A DNA stretch of 64,000 nt from Roseobacter sp. MED193 (GCF_000152965.1 NZ_CH902583.1:2760363-2824362); one strand, 5' to 3'; positions 10,084 through 18,859 are shown, numbered from the stretch's first letter. Notes: a model not told the origin generated them from the sequence alone. Translations and numbers: made by a program.

Positions 10084-10818
10084 TTAAGCTCCTGAAGGCA
10101 ATTGGCGATAATGATATTGTCCGCCGTTGGTCATTCCCAATGAGGCATATAGTCCGTTTGCTCCCGCATTTTCCTTGGTACAGAGGACCGCCATTTCTGT
10201 GGCACCGTTTTCCGCTGCCCAAAATGCGGCTTGGCGCATCATCCAGACGCCCATGCCACGGCGACGCTGATGTGGCAGGATTTCCAAGGCATGCACCATG
10301 GCCACGCCATCATGCACTGCAACGAATCCCGCGCCAGCTGGCTTATCGTCATAGCGCCCCAGCAAGGCCGCCTTTGGGCCCGAAACGCGTTCCATGATGG
10401 CCTGGCGCGCCATACCGATGCCCCCTGCAATCCAGATCTCACGCTGAATTTCCAATGGCGACCAAAGCGCAAAGGTGGTGACGCGGGGGATTTCGACATC
10501 CATCAGCTTTTCGATAGGGCAAACCCAGAGGTTGACCGGGTCTTTCACAAGGTAACCACGCGCGCCAAGCTGGGCGTCCAGATCATCCTGCCCGTCCCGG
10601 ATCATAAATAGACAATCCTGCCCCATTGCCCGCATGGCCTGTTCTGCCGTTTCGATTTCGGCCTCTGTGGCGCTGCCTTCGACGCTGGCTGCCGAAACCC
10701 GACTGCCGCCGCCCTGGCCTTCGCGCAGAGTGATTGAGCCCAGCTGGCGTTTTGCAGCTGTGGGCCATGTGGCTTCAACCACCGCATAGTATTTGGGATC
10801 TGTCAGAGTGGTACTCAT
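10084..10818 (-). CDS. GNAT family N-acetyltransferase
   Basis: A 244-residue protein whose C-terminal half (about 130-240) is a GNAT fold: GAGFVAVHDGVAMVHALEIL is strand 4, followed by the acetyl-CoA loop HQRRRGMGVWMM, then AVLCTKENAGANGLYASLGM. The N-terminal half (AKRQLGSITLREGQGGGSRV, and a segment with QDCLFMIRDGQ) resembles a second, decayed GNAT-like module, as in other double-domain acetyltransferases. The substrate is unknown. It starts two bases after the CinA-like gene stop and is part of the same leftward unit. Confidence 0.85.
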   Translation of the reverse strand: MSTTLTDPKYYAVVEATWPTAAKRQLGSITLREGQGGGSRVSAASVEGSATEAEIETAEQAMRAMGQDCLFMIRDGQDDLDAQLGARGYLVKDPVNLWVCPIEKLMDVEIPRVTTFALWSPLEIQREIWIAGGIGMARQAIMERVSGPKAALLGRYDDKPAGAGFVAVHDGVAMVHALEILPHQRRRGMGVWMMRQAAFWAAENGATEMAVLCTKENAGANGLYASLGMTNGGQYHYRQLPSGA

Positions 10819-10820
10819 GG

Positions 10821-11543
10821 CTATAGCCCCATTTCCTGTGCCAGTTCGCGCATCGCTGCGTCGACTGCTGCGCCATTGTGGCCTCGTATCACCACATTGG
10901 CGCCATAGGCTCCGTTGTGTTGAAATGGATAGCAGCCAATGGAGAGCTCGCTATGGCGTGCCGCTAGATCCGACAGAAAAGCGGCAATATCACCTTCACC
11001 GCGCATCAGGCGCAGGCTTTGTGACAACAGCGGCTCCCCACCGGTCAAGCCGGGCAGGACGCTTGCCACCATCGCCTGAAATACCATTGGCACCCCGGCC
11101 ATCACATGTACGTTGTCCAGAGTGAACCCAGGCGCCGAGGAGACCGGATTGTCGATGAGGGTTGCCCCGTCGGGGATCCGCGCCATGCGTAGGCGGGCTG
11201 CGTTTAGCTCTTGCCCCGAATTGGCGTAGTGCGCGGCCAGAATGGCGCGGGCGTCATCGCGGATACCCAAATGTCTGTCAAAGGCCTGCGCAATGCAATC
11301 TGCGGTAATATCGTCATGTGTGGGACCAATGCCGCCACTGGTAAAGACATGGTCAAAACCCGCGCTCAGTGCCTGAACGGCTGCGATAATCACTGGGGCA
11401 TCATCGCTGACCACGCGGACCTCCTTGAGGTCAATGCCGTGTTTGGTCAGTTCTCCGGCCAGAAAATGCGTATTGGTATCACGGGTGCGTCCAGATAGGA
11501 TTTCATCTCCGATGACCAACATTGCGGCACTGGGGTTGGGCAT
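10821..11543 (-). CDS. CinA N-terminal-type molybdopterin-binding domain protein
   Basis: A 240-residue protein matching the N-terminal (COG1058) domain of CinA: AMLVIGDEILSGRTRDTNTHFLA, GIDLKEVRVVSDD and FTSGGIGPTHDDITAD. In bigger CinA proteins this domain acts as an ADP-ribose pyrophosphatase and the C-terminal domain as an NMN deamidase; the C-terminal domain is absent here. Stand-alone forms are common in Rhodobacterales. The start at 11543 follows AGGAGAG. It is the first gene of the unit running through GNAT, AhpD-like and OmpA-like genes. A 290-base gap separates it from mipZ; that gap holds a weak hairpin at 11778-11795 that could end the mipZ transcript. Confidence 0.88.
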   Translation of the reverse strand: MPNPSAAMLVIGDEILSGRTRDTNTHFLAGELTKHGIDLKEVRVVSDDAPVIIAAVQALSAGFDHVFTSGGIGPTHDDITADCIAQAFDRHLGIRDDARAILAAHYANSGQELNAARLRMARIPDGATLIDNPVSSAPGFTLDNVHVMAGVPMVFQAMVASVLPGLTGGEPLLSQSLRLMRGEGDIAAFLSDLAARHSELSIGCYPFQHNGAYGANVVIRGHNGAAVDAAMRELAQEMGL

Positions 11544-11777
11544 CTTCTCTCTCCTATTTCGGCGGTAAATTCGATCCTCGCTGCAAGATAGCCACTCCTG
11601 CTATGAGAGCAAGCAGGCATCCCGTCTCAGGTTGGCGCTTGCGAAAGGTTTCTGATCTGGTCGAACAGAATTCTAGCTGCCATGGCGCTTGGAAACCATG
11701 CCGACCGGCTGGTTTCGGACCGCTTTGTGACGGGGGTGCGCAGCCTGTTGGTTTCGACTTACCAAAAGAAAGCGAGA

Positions 11778-11795
11778 GGACAGCTGGAGCTGTCC
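11778..11795 (-). terminator. Possible weak terminator after mipZ
   Basis: GGACAGCT and AGCTGTCC form an 8-bp stem with a 2-base centre. Read on the minus strand it is followed by a pyrimidine-rich stretch with CTTTCTTTT rather than a clean T-run. It lies about 40 bases downstream of the mipZ stop. Confidence 0.3.
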
Positions 11796-11833
11796 AGTAG
11801 GGCGAGATCTTACTAGGGGACGGAGAAAACGCC

Positions 11834-12643
11834 TTAGATATCGATCTCGACACCAGGCAAATTGACGGCCTTCATCATGTCGCGCAGCTCTTGGCGGGCA
11901 GCAATGTTGGAGATGTTCAGCTGTTTGATGCCGATGTCCTTGAGATCCAGCAGGGTCAGGCCACGGGGAAACAGTTCGCGAAAAATGACTCGCTCAGAAA
12001 AGCCGGGTGCAACGCGAAAGCCGATGCGTTTGGACAGCATGTTGATGGCGCGTTCCATCTTTTCCTTATTGACCATTCGCTGGGTGCCGACACGGTTGCG
12101 GATCACTACCCAGTCGATGGGCTTCAAACCGGCCTGGGCGCGCAGCTGGCGGGCGTTCCAAACCATTTCGGAATAGACCGAGGGACCGGTGATCTTTTCA
12201 CCCTTCTGGTCGGTATGCGCCAGGAGGTCGAAATCAACAAAGCTGTCATTCAGCGGTGTGATTAGGGTATCAGCCAGGGAATGTGCCACCTGGCTCAGCC
12301 GGGTGTGTGATCCAGGGCAATCAATCAGGATGAAATCATTATCCGGCTCCAGGCTGGAGACAGCAGCAGAGAGACGGTGATCATAGATGTTTTCGCCAGG
12401 TTGCAGGCTATCCGCATCGATTTCGGGCAGTTCATGCAGTTCGACCAAGGGAAGATCGAGCGCGGCCTTTGCCATGAACTCTTTGCGGTTCTCAATATAG
12501 CGCCCCAAAGAGCGTTGCCGCAGATCAAGGTCCAGAGCAGCGACCTTATGGCCCAGTCGAGCCAGCGTTGTGGCCACATGGATCGAGACGGTAGATTTGC
12601 CTGCGCCGCCCTTTTCGTTACCGACGACAATAATATGTGCCAT
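11834..12643 (-). CDS. mipZ: Division-plane positioning ATPase MipZ
   Basis: MipZ is a ParA-like ATPase that binds the ParB-parS complex near the poles and blocks FtsZ assembly there, placing division at midcell; it is typical of alphaproteobacteria without Min. The 269-residue protein has a deviant Walker A GNEKGGAGKSTVS (about 7-19), a following ALDLDLRQRSLGRYIENR that marks MipZ rather than Soj/ParA, and ILIDCPGSHTRL as the Walker B region. The C-terminal half has VWNARQLRAQAGLKPIDWVV. It starts after AAGGGACAGCA. It is flanked by intergenic DNA on both sides and is probably a single-gene unit. Confidence 0.95.
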   Translation of the reverse strand: MAHIIVVGNEKGGAGKSTVSIHVATTLARLGHKVAALDLDLRQRSLGRYIENRKEFMAKAALDLPLVELHELPEIDADSLQPGENIYDHRLSAAVSSLEPDNDFILIDCPGSHTRLSQVAHSLADTLITPLNDSFVDFDLLAHTDQKGEKITGPSVYSEMVWNARQLRAQAGLKPIDWVVIRNRVGTQRMVNKEKMERAINMLSKRIGFRVAPGFSERVIFRELFPRGLTLLDLKDIGIKQLNISNIAARQELRDMMKAVNLPGVEIDI

Positions 12644-12984
12644 TGCTGTCCCTTGTATCCCATATCTTGGCTGGATGCCATTTGGCAGACCCTACATCGT
12701 CTTTTCCGCAAGGAAAAGATTCCGCAGTCCCGATGGGGGGGATTCGTGAAAAATTTCAGTCGGCTGTATCTGAAAAGAGATCACTTATCGGCGCCAGCCA
12801 GGCTTGGGACGGCTTCCATTCAGGCGACTTCTGCTGATAGATTGCCTTCCGGATCTGAAAAGCCGAAGTGGTGAGGACCGAATTTGTCTGGCATTCGGAA
12901 CGCAAACAAATCTCTGACCAAGTCAATCCACAGAAGTCTACATGAGCTTTGGTGCACTGCGAGCCCAGACCTAGCAAACTGAAA
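12644..12984. other. Intergenic region upstream of mipZ (341 bases)
   Basis: It contains a small perfect hairpin, CTTTTCC (12701-12707) with GGAAAAG (12712-12718) around a GCAA loop, about 58 bases upstream of the mipZ start and so possibly in its leader. A 73-codon frame on the minus strand at 12756-12977 shows no ribosome-binding site or family trait. The sequence towards the VOC gene looks more AT-rich than its surroundings, by eye. Confidence 0.4.
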
Positions 12985-13317
12985 CTAGTCTTTGCGAACT
13001 AAAAGGACGACGCCTGCCGGATCGGAAGTCCAGTGACCGTTCACGTCATCGAGCGGCTCCAATTCATCACGCATCGGACTTTCAAGCGTTTGCAGTGCCT
13101 TGTCGGGCTCATCCGTGAGGAGTTCCAGCCAGACATCGACTTGGCTCTGCTTCTCAACCTTGTCGATCCATAACGTCATGCTTCCAAAGGAAAATGCGAC
13201 ACTGTTCGGAAGCTCGTTGATTACGGAAAGCTTTGCCCGATCACGATAGAATGCCACTGTCTCGTCCCATTTGTGCAACGGAACTTTGATCGCAATATTT
13301 TTGCCTGGCTCTATCAT
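12985..13317 (-). CDS. VOC/glyoxalase-like domain protein
   Basis: A 110-residue protein with a single betaalphabetabetabeta module of the VOC superfamily: KNIAIKVPLHKWDETVAFYRD at the start, then NSVAFSFGSMTLWIDKVEK, VWLELLTDEPDKALQTLE and the end DPAGVVLLVRK. Single-module VOC proteins act as dimers in resistance or lyase reactions, or have no known reaction. The metal-ligand His/Glu pattern is not clear. The start follows GAAGGACC. It stands alone between mipZ and rpmE, and its sequence looks less GC-rich than the neighbours, which may hint at recent acquisition. Confidence 0.7.
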   Translation of the reverse strand: MIEPGKNIAIKVPLHKWDETVAFYRDRAKLSVINELPNSVAFSFGSMTLWIDKVEKQSQVDVWLELLTDEPDKALQTLESPMRDELEPLDDVNGHWTSDPAGVVLLVRKD

Positions 13318-13428
13318 TTTCTGGTCCTTCGCCCTTCAGTCTATAGCCTATCACAGCCTAAGGGGCCTGTACCAACGCGGACGACCACTTCGTCCGCAAA
13401 ACAGGCCAACGTGATTTACAGGCATGGC

Positions 13429-13458
13429 CAAAAAAAACCGCCCCCCAAAGGGAGCGGC
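13429..13458 (-). terminator. Terminator of rplS-rpmE
   Basis: Read on the minus strand, CCGCTCCC and GGGGGGCGG form a GC-rich stem followed by eight T (the A-run at 13430-13437 on the plus strand). It lies about 30 bases after the rpmE stop codon. Confidence 0.85.
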
Positions 13459-13485
13459 ATCTTTGAAAGCAAAAGGTCGGGTGGC

Positions 13486-13707
13486 TTAGAAGCCCAGGCC
13501 TTCGTATTTCTTTTTGAACTTGGAAACGCGACCGCCGGCATCCATCAGACGGGTGTTACCACCGGTCCAGGCAGGGTGCACTGTGGGGTCGATGTCCAGC
13601 GCCATCTGGTCGCCTTCTTTACCCCAGGTGGAGCGCATTTTCAGAACGGTACCATCGGTCATTTTGACGTCGATGAAGTGGTAATCGGGGTGAATATCTT
13701 TTTTCAT
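13486..13707 (-). CDS. rpmE: 50S ribosomal protein L31
   Basis: L31 helps bridge the ribosomal subunits. The 73-residue protein begins [19 protein letters not shown] and ends KKYEGLGF, typical of the longer alphaproteobacterial form. It has no cysteine at all, so it is the zinc-free (C-minus) type, unlike the E. coli L31 with four Cys. It lies 11 bases after rplS on the same strand, and a terminator follows. The lack of Cys matters because zinc-starved bacteria often swap a Cys-bearing L31 for a Cys-less copy; here the only visible copy is already zinc-free. Confidence 0.97.
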   Translation of the reverse strand: MKKDIHPDYHFIDVKMTDGTVLKMRSTWGKEGDQMALDIDPTVHPAWTGGNTRLMDAGGRVSKFKKKYEGLGF

Positions 13708-13718
13708 GATACCGCTCC

Positions 13719-14093
13719 TTAGGCTTTTTTGGCTTTGTAGTTTGCATCTTCACGGATACGTGCGGACTTACCGCGCAGGGCGCGCAGGTAGTACAGTTTG
13801 GCGCGACGAACGCGGCCACGACGCACAACGGTGATGCTGTCGATATTGGTGGAATGCAGTGGGAACACACGTTCCACGCCTTCACCAAAAGAAATCTTGC
13901 GAACGGTGAAGGAACCCGCAATGCCAGCGCCATTTTTACGGCTGATGCATACGCCTTCGTAGTTCTGAACGCGCGAACGCGAACCTTCGGTTACTTTATA
14001 GCCAACACGGATGGTGTCACCGGCTTTGAAATCGGGGATGTCTTTCCCCAGGGCGGCAACTTGTTCCGCCTCCAGCTGTGCGATCAGGTCCAT
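13719..14093 (-). CDS. rplS: 50S ribosomal protein L19
   Basis: L19 sits at the subunit interface. The 124-residue protein shows [51 protein letters not shown] and [19 protein letters not shown], all conserved. ATG 14093 follows AGGAGA; an in-frame extension to 14177 is not family sequence. In most proteobacteria rplS directly follows trmD; here an M20 peptidase gene and 730 bases intervene, and rplS has its own strong promoter at 14317-14345. It is co-transcribed with rpmE. Confidence 0.97.
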   Translation of the reverse strand: MDLIAQLEAEQVAALGKDIPDFKAGDTIRVGYKVTEGSRSRVQNYEGVCISRKNGAGIAGSFTVRKISFGEGVERVFPLHSTNIDSITVVRRGRVRRAKLYYLRALRGKSARIREDANYKAKKA

Positions 14094-14821
14094 CTGATCT
14101 TCTCCTATTTTGCTCGTGGTTGTTCCACGAAGTATTTGCGCGTCCCGATAGCTCTTGGTCTTCACCGGGTCCCGCATGATGCAGCCCGCCAGAGGTCAGG
14201 TCGTCCGTTCATTTTGGTGTGGCGTCGGGGTGCAGCAGAAAAACCGAAGAAAGTTTCCGAAACATTGTCCCAACGTCAAACTGCCCGCAATCGAGCAAGC
14301 GATTCCAGACTGGCGTTAATTAGGAGGGTTGCGCCGGTCGGTCAAGGGCAAATGAGCTGTTGGTAGAACTGGGATGGTGGCTTCTGTTGCGGGGATTTGG
14401 GTGCTTTGAGATCAAAGGGGAGGTCCAGGCTCCCCCATTGTTTTCCACCTTGCATCGGCTGTCGCCTAGCTTGATAGGATCCCCCCTGAATACTGTTGTT
14501 TGGAGTGGCTGCCCTTGCGTTGTGCGCCTGCCAAACTGTCCGTCAACCGGCCCGGCGGCAAAGCCGGATAATTTCAGTTGCTGTGGATACATTTGACACT
14601 GTCTTGCGTATTTGCCTCAAGGGAAGTGGATGTCAGGGGGGAGGTGAGTGGCTAAACCAGGACAGCCCGGAATATGGCAAATTTCATTGTTCGCGCCGCT
14701 TTGATTGAGATTGGGCATTAGCATAATACGCTTAGAGTATCGGATGCTTGCAGCCTAAGCATGTTCCCTGCTCTGGTAAGCCCTCCAAAGCAGGGAGAGC
14801 GATTGCAGCCAGTGCAATCGG
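14094..14821. other. Long intergenic region upstream of rplS (728 bases)
   Basis: From right to left it holds an imperfect inverted repeat TCCCTGCT/AGCAGGGA at about 14762-14797, a lipoprotein-signal-like open frame at 14490-14708 on the plus strand, the rplS promoter at 14317-14345 and a leader of about 217 bases before rplS. No tRNA was recognised. The length is unusual for this tightly packed region and suggests decayed genes or a leader RNA. Confidence 0.5.
14317..14345 (-). promoter_or_regulatory. Promoter of rplS-rpmE
   Basis: On the minus strand TTGACC (14345-14340) and TAATTA (14322-14317) are separated by exactly 17 bases, a good sigma-70 type promoter. Transcription would start near 14310 and give a leader of about 217 bases before rplS, long enough for a regulatory structure. 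Confidence 0.6.
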
Positions 14822-16282
14822 TTATTGCTTTTGCAGTAGGGCGCCAAAGAAATTGATGCCGCGCTCTAGGTTCTCGATCGACAGCCGCTCATTGGTGCCA
14901 TGGAAGCGCGCAAGATCTGAGCCTTCGATTTTGAAGGGGTTGATGCGATAAGCATTCTTGGCGGCCTTGCCGTAGTGCCGCGCGTCAGTTGCCGCAATGG
15001 TCAAACCGGGCACCGTGGCCAGCGGACCAAAGGTATCCAGGATCGAGGTCTTAATATCCAGATAGCCTGTGGCCTCGGAAGAGGAGACCGGCGAGGCCGG
15101 GTTGGCCTGTTTTTCATCGTATCGGATTTCGATTTCAGGGTCGTCGATCGTTTGGCGCACATGCGCAACGATATCTTGAACGGAGTCGCGCGGGTGGATG
15201 CGGAAGTTGATCTTGGCCGAGGCCTCAGCCGCCAGCACGTTGTCTTTGCTCGATCCCGTCAGCATCGTGGGGGCCGTCGTGCTGCGCAACATGGCATCTG
15301 TGGTGGGGGAACTCGCCAGAATGGATTCCAGCAGCGGCTTAAACAGCCAGCGATTGGCAAAAACCACCCGCTGCCCAAAGGAGAAATGCCGCCCCAGCGA
15401 GTCAAAGAATTCCTCTGACAACCCATTCAGTCCGCCAGGCACCGGATTGTCTTCTAGCCGGGTCACGGCCCTCGCGATGCGGCCCACTGCGGTGACGCGT
15501 GGTGGCATCGAGGAATGCCCGCCAGCGGATTTAGCCACCAGTTCTAGCGTCACATAACCTTTTTCCGACAGGTTGATGCTGGCCACAGGTTGATCCAGAC
15601 CGGGGATAACCTTGTCCAGCACAAAAGACCCCTCATCCAGCATCCAGTCCAGCTCAATGCCCAATTGGTTGAGGTGTACTGCGACCGCCATGGCGCCCAG
15701 ACCACCGATTTCCTCATCGCCGCCAAAGCTGAAATAGACCGTGCGCTTGGGGGTGAATCCATCTGCAATCATCTTTTCGGCAGCGGTCAGCATGGCGATG
15801 ACTGCCCCCTTGTCATCCAATGTGCCACGGCCCCAAACGAATTCTTCGTCGATCACTCCGGCAAAGGGCTCATGCTCCCACAGATCATGGGAGCCGGGTG
15901 CGATGGGTACGACGTCGTAATGACCCGCCAACAGAATCGGAGCCAGGCTTTCATCGCTGCCTTGCCACTTATAGAGCGGCGTCTGGCGTGCCAAAACTTC
16001 GCGGCTCATGGTGTTGTGCACCAGCGGGTAAGTCTCTTCCAGGAAGGTCAGAAAGGCCGCAAAATCTGGGTGTTTCAAATCGGTTGAGACAGTACGGAAC
16101 TTCACCGCCTCTGACAGATCCTGAGTTGCCTGCTCGATATTGGCTTTCAGATCATAGGTCTCGCCGGTGCTGGAGGTCTCTTCTGGGGTGTAGCGCAGGG
16201 TGTTAAAGAGCAGCACGCCCAACAAAACGGTGAGGACCACAACCACTCCCGCTAAGAGACGCAGCAAAAATCGACCCATCAA
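14822..16282 (-). CDS. M20 family metallopeptidase, membrane-anchored
   Basis: A 486-residue zinc peptidase of the M20 family, PM20D1/carboxypeptidase-S group. Residues 4-26 form a membrane anchor (LLRLLAGVVVVLTVLLGVLL). Catalytic and metal motifs are LLAGHYDVVP, WGRGTLDDKGAVIAM, FGGDEEIGGLG and, late, DARHYGK. The lid domain lies between. Such enzymes cleave or form N-acyl amino acids or release C-terminal residues; the substrate here is unknown, probably periplasmic. GGGGAGAG precedes the start. It sits between trmD and rplS on the same strand, an insertion into a usually tight ribosomal operon. Confidence 0.9.
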   Translation of the reverse strand: MMGRFLLRLLAGVVVVLTVLLGVLLFNTLRYTPEETSSTGETYDLKANIEQATQDLSEAVKFRTVSTDLKHPDFAAFLTFLEETYPLVHNTMSREVLARQTPLYKWQGSDESLAPILLAGHYDVVPIAPGSHDLWEHEPFAGVIDEEFVWGRGTLDDKGAVIAMLTAAEKMIADGFTPKRTVYFSFGGDEEIGGLGAMAVAVHLNQLGIELDWMLDEGSFVLDKVIPGLDQPVASINLSEKGYVTLELVAKSAGGHSSMPPRVTAVGRIARAVTRLEDNPVPGGLNGLSEEFFDSLGRHFSFGQRVVFANRWLFKPLLESILASSPTTDAMLRSTTAPTMLTGSSKDNVLAAEASAKINFRIHPRDSVQDIVAHVRQTIDDPEIEIRYDEKQANPASPVSSSEATGYLDIKTSILDTFGPLATVPGLTIAATDARHYGKAAKNAYRINPFKIEGSDLARFHGTNERLSIENLERGINFFGALLQKQ

Positions 16283-16399
16283 TTCTCTCCCCAGTCTGAG
16301 CTGGGCTCTGATCCTGTCGGGGCGCAGCTGCAGTCAAAATACCAAATGGTTAGTGGTATGATGCATAGAAGCGGGGGCGCTGTCGTGGTTGACTATGCG

Positions 16400-17233
16400 T
16401 CACTTTTTCTTCGGTTTGGCCTTGGGCGCGGGCCTGTTGGCCTCATATTCTTGCCATAGATCGGGGCGACGCTCCTGTGTGATCTCTTCTGACATATCCT
16501 GGCGCCATTGTGCCACCTTGCCGTGGTGTCCGGACATCAACACATCGGGGATTTTGCGCCCCTGCCATTCCGTGGGGCGGGTATATTGCGGGTGTTCCAG
16601 CAGACCGGAGGAGAAACTCTCTTCCTCAGTTGAGGCCTGATTGCCCAGCACGCCGGGGATCAGCCGCACGGTGGCGTCAATCAGCGCCTGCGCGGCCAGT
16701 TCGCCGCCTGTCATGACAAAGTCCCCCAGAGAGACCTCCTGGATATTGTAGTGTTCCAAAACTCGCTCATCGACGCCCTCAAAGCGCCCACAAAGCAGCG
16801 TCACGCCATCGCACCGTGCCAGGTCTTGCATCAGGGCCTGATCCATGCGCCGCCCGCGCGGGGTGAGATAGATCAGTGGCCAGTTGCCGCCGCGTGCTGC
16901 GGTGGTGTCTTGCATGGCCTTGTCGATGGCATTGCCTAGGACATCTGCCCGCAGCACCATGCCAGCGCCGCCACCGGCTGGGGTGTCATCGACGTTGCGA
17001 TGCTTGCCGATACCAAATTCGCGCAGATCCACTGTCTCCAGCTGCCACAGCCCTTCCTGTAGCGCCTTGCCTGTGAGGCTCTCACCCAACACACCGGGAA
17101 AGGCAGTGGGGAACAGCGTCAGGATCTTGGCCTTCCACACGCCAACCAGCTCTGGCGTTGGCGTCATCAACTCACGCGGCTTGAAAGAGGGGCGGATAGC
17201 CTTGCGGCCATGGGATTTGTTTGGAGTCGTCAT
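16400..17233 (-). CDS. trmD: tRNA (guanine-N1)-methyltransferase
   Basis: TrmD methylates G37 next to the anticodon and prevents frameshifting. The protein shows AKILTLFPTAFPGVLGESLTG at the start of the core, the trefoil-knot SAM site with YLTPRGRRMDQALMQDL, LLCGRFEGVDERVLE and SLGDFVMTGGELAAQ, and VLGNQASTEEESF. ATG 17233 gives 277 residues including a basic N-terminal extension (TTPNKSHGRKAIRP) that I recall in related rhodobacterial TrmD; ATG 17167 is the alternative. No clear ribosome-binding site is visible. It faces away from the phosphotransferase gene, which separates it from rimM. Confidence 0.93.
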   Translation of the reverse strand: MTTPNKSHGRKAIRPSFKPRELMTPTPELVGVWKAKILTLFPTAFPGVLGESLTGKALQEGLWQLETVDLREFGIGKHRNVDDTPAGGGAGMVLRADVLGNAIDKAMQDTTAARGGNWPLIYLTPRGRRMDQALMQDLARCDGVTLLCGRFEGVDERVLEHYNIQEVSLGDFVMTGGELAAQALIDATVRLIPGVLGNQASTEEESFSSGLLEHPQYTRPTEWQGRKIPDVLMSGHHGKVAQWRQDMSEEITQERRPDLWQEYEANRPAPKAKPKKK

Positions 17234-17289
17234 AAAGTTGCTGTTTAGTGCAATCAGGTTTTTGCGCAATAGAAAGCATTGGTGTTTGG

Positions 17290-18330
17290 ATGAATTCAGA
17301 AATGCGACCCAAAGCACCAAACCTTGATCCAGATACGGTCCGTGAGGAGGTTCAGGCCCGCACACAGGCACTTTGGCCCCGTGCTGCAGAGGCAGCTGGC
17401 CTTGCCGAGGAGGGGGCCGTTTTTCGCAGGCTAGGGTCCAACCGGTTGCTAGAGCATCGCCGCTGTGTGCTGGAGGTCAAGACAGTCGATGGACAGAGCT
17501 TTGTGTTGCGGGCTGATTTCGATAGGGTGAACCCTCGGGCGTTGAACCGACAGCTGGAACGGCAAAGCAAGGCCGCCCAAAGCCTTAGGCCAGTGCCTGG
17601 TGTGTCTGCTCCCGAGATGTTGTGGAAGGATCCACAACATCCCTATGCTTTAATGGCTTTTGTCCAAGGCGACACAGCTTACCGCACCTTGGCACTGACG
17701 GACTATGGCTTTGGAGCTAGAGACGACGTCTTGCGTCGGATCGGCAAGGCTGTGGGTGAACTGCACAGGGTATCGGATGCAGGAGTGAGGCAGTTTTGGC
17801 CAAAACCGTTTCTGAAAATGGTCTCTAACCGGGCCCTAGAGGTGCGCGAAGGACAGCTCTGGTTGCCCAAACCCAACAGGTTTCTTGGGTTGTGCGCGCA
17901 TTTGCATCGCGCCGCCCGGGGGGCGCGGGGCAATGAGTTCCGCAGCGCTTTGGCACATGGTGACTTACATCTGCGCAACATCATCATGTCGGAAAGGGGC
18001 GTTTCGTTTATTGATTTTCTGAATCACAACGCCATTTTTCCGCAGCGTGATATTGCCGATATTTGGCTGGCAAACTGCCCGGAGCACCTTGCCTCTGATG
18101 GTAACACACCTGGATTCGGCTTGGTCTCTCAGGCGGATTGGGTGGCCTTTGAAGAGGGCTATGGTGCCAGTTTGACGGATGACCCGGTATTCCGGTTTCT
18201 GTTTGCTTGGCGCCTGTTCAGGTTTTGGGTCAGCCTGGGCCGGAAGCTGCCAGAGTTGCAACGAAACTCGCAGACGGCCGTATCGGTCGTCCGGGTTCTG
18301 GATGCATTGCTCGCAGATGAAGCTGGCTGA
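17290..18330 (+). CDS. APH-family phosphotransferase
   Basis: A protein of about 346 residues with the aminoglycoside phosphotransferase/choline kinase fold. The catalytic loop is AHGDLHLRNIIMS (H-G-D-x-H-x2-N) and the metal-binding IDFLNHN follows. N-terminal strands with VLEVKTVDGQSFVLRADFD fit the nucleotide-binding lobe. Members phosphorylate small molecules, sugars or antibiotics; substrate unknown. The start is uncertain: GTG 17248, ATG 17290 and ATG 17302 are in frame and none has a strong ribosome-binding site. It is the only plus-strand gene inside the ffh-to-rpmE region and lies between trmD and rimM, which normally adjoin. Confidence 0.82.
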   Translation: MNSEMRPKAPNLDPDTVREEVQARTQALWPRAAEAAGLAEEGAVFRRLGSNRLLEHRRCVLEVKTVDGQSFVLRADFDRVNPRALNRQLERQSKAAQSLRPVPGVSAPEMLWKDPQHPYALMAFVQGDTAYRTLALTDYGFGARDDVLRRIGKAVGELHRVSDAGVRQFWPKPFLKMVSNRALEVREGQLWLPKPNRFLGLCAHLHRAARGARGNEFRSALAHGDLHLRNIIMSERGVSFIDFLNHNAIFPQRDIADIWLANCPEHLASDGNTPGFGLVSQADWVAFEEGYGASLTDDPVFRFLFAWRLFRFWVSLGRKLPELQRNSQTAVSVVRVLDALLADEAG

Positions 18331-18339
18331 CCTCTCGGT

Positions 18340-18855
18340 CTAAAACAAGCCCTCTGGTGGATCTGCGATTATGCGACCCTGTTCCAGATCAACCGTGGGT
18401 ACAGCTGCCAGGGTAAATGGCAAAAACACAGTTCCTTTCAGCCCCGCGCCTGTCAGTTCCAGCAGATCGCTGGCACCGTGGTTCTGTACAGATTTCACCG
18501 TGCCTAACAGGGCGCCGCCGGTGTCAAAGACCTCGACCCCGATCAGGTCGGCGTGGTAATATTCGTCGCTGGGCAGCGTGGGCAATTTATCACGGGTGGT
18601 GAACAGGCGGATACCTTTGAGCGCATCGGCCTGTTCTTTGGTTTCCACAGTGCTGATGCGACCAGTAAAGCCGCCCTTTACCGCGCGGCCCAGGGTGAGA
18701 CTGAAACTCTGACTGCCGTCTTCATTGGTGAGCGGTGAATAGGTTTCGATTTCTTCCGGCTGGGCGCAGAAGCTCTTGAGCCGGACTTCGCCACGCACGC
18801 CATAAGATCCAGCAATGGCGCCGACACAAATCAGATCACTTTGGGGGGCACTCAT
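18340..18855 (-). CDS. rimM: Ribosome maturation factor RimM
   Basis: RimM helps assemble the 30S head and binds S19. The 171-residue protein has the N-terminal barrel [21 protein letters not shown], the middle [21 protein letters not shown] and the C-terminal PRC-type barrel with [28 protein letters not shown] and [17 protein letters not shown] 18855 is set by GGAGAG just upstream; a longer frame reaches into the preceding small gene. It begins four bases after the stop of the 46-residue peptide gene, so the two are likely coupled. Confidence 0.95.
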   Translation of the reverse strand: MSAPQSDLICVGAIAGSYGVRGEVRLKSFCAQPEEIETYSPLTNEDGSQSFSLTLGRAVKGGFTGRISTVETKEQADALKGIRLFTTRDKLPTLPSDEYYHADLIGVEVFDTGGALLGTVKSVQNHGASDLLELTGAGLKGTVFLPFTLAAVPTVDLEQGRIIADPPEGLF

Positions 18856-18859
18856 GGGT

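Noticed and set aside
12756..12977. 73-codon frame upstream of mipZ on the minus strand
   Set aside because: No ribosome-binding site, no recognisable domain and atypical composition; possibly a remnant but not supportable.
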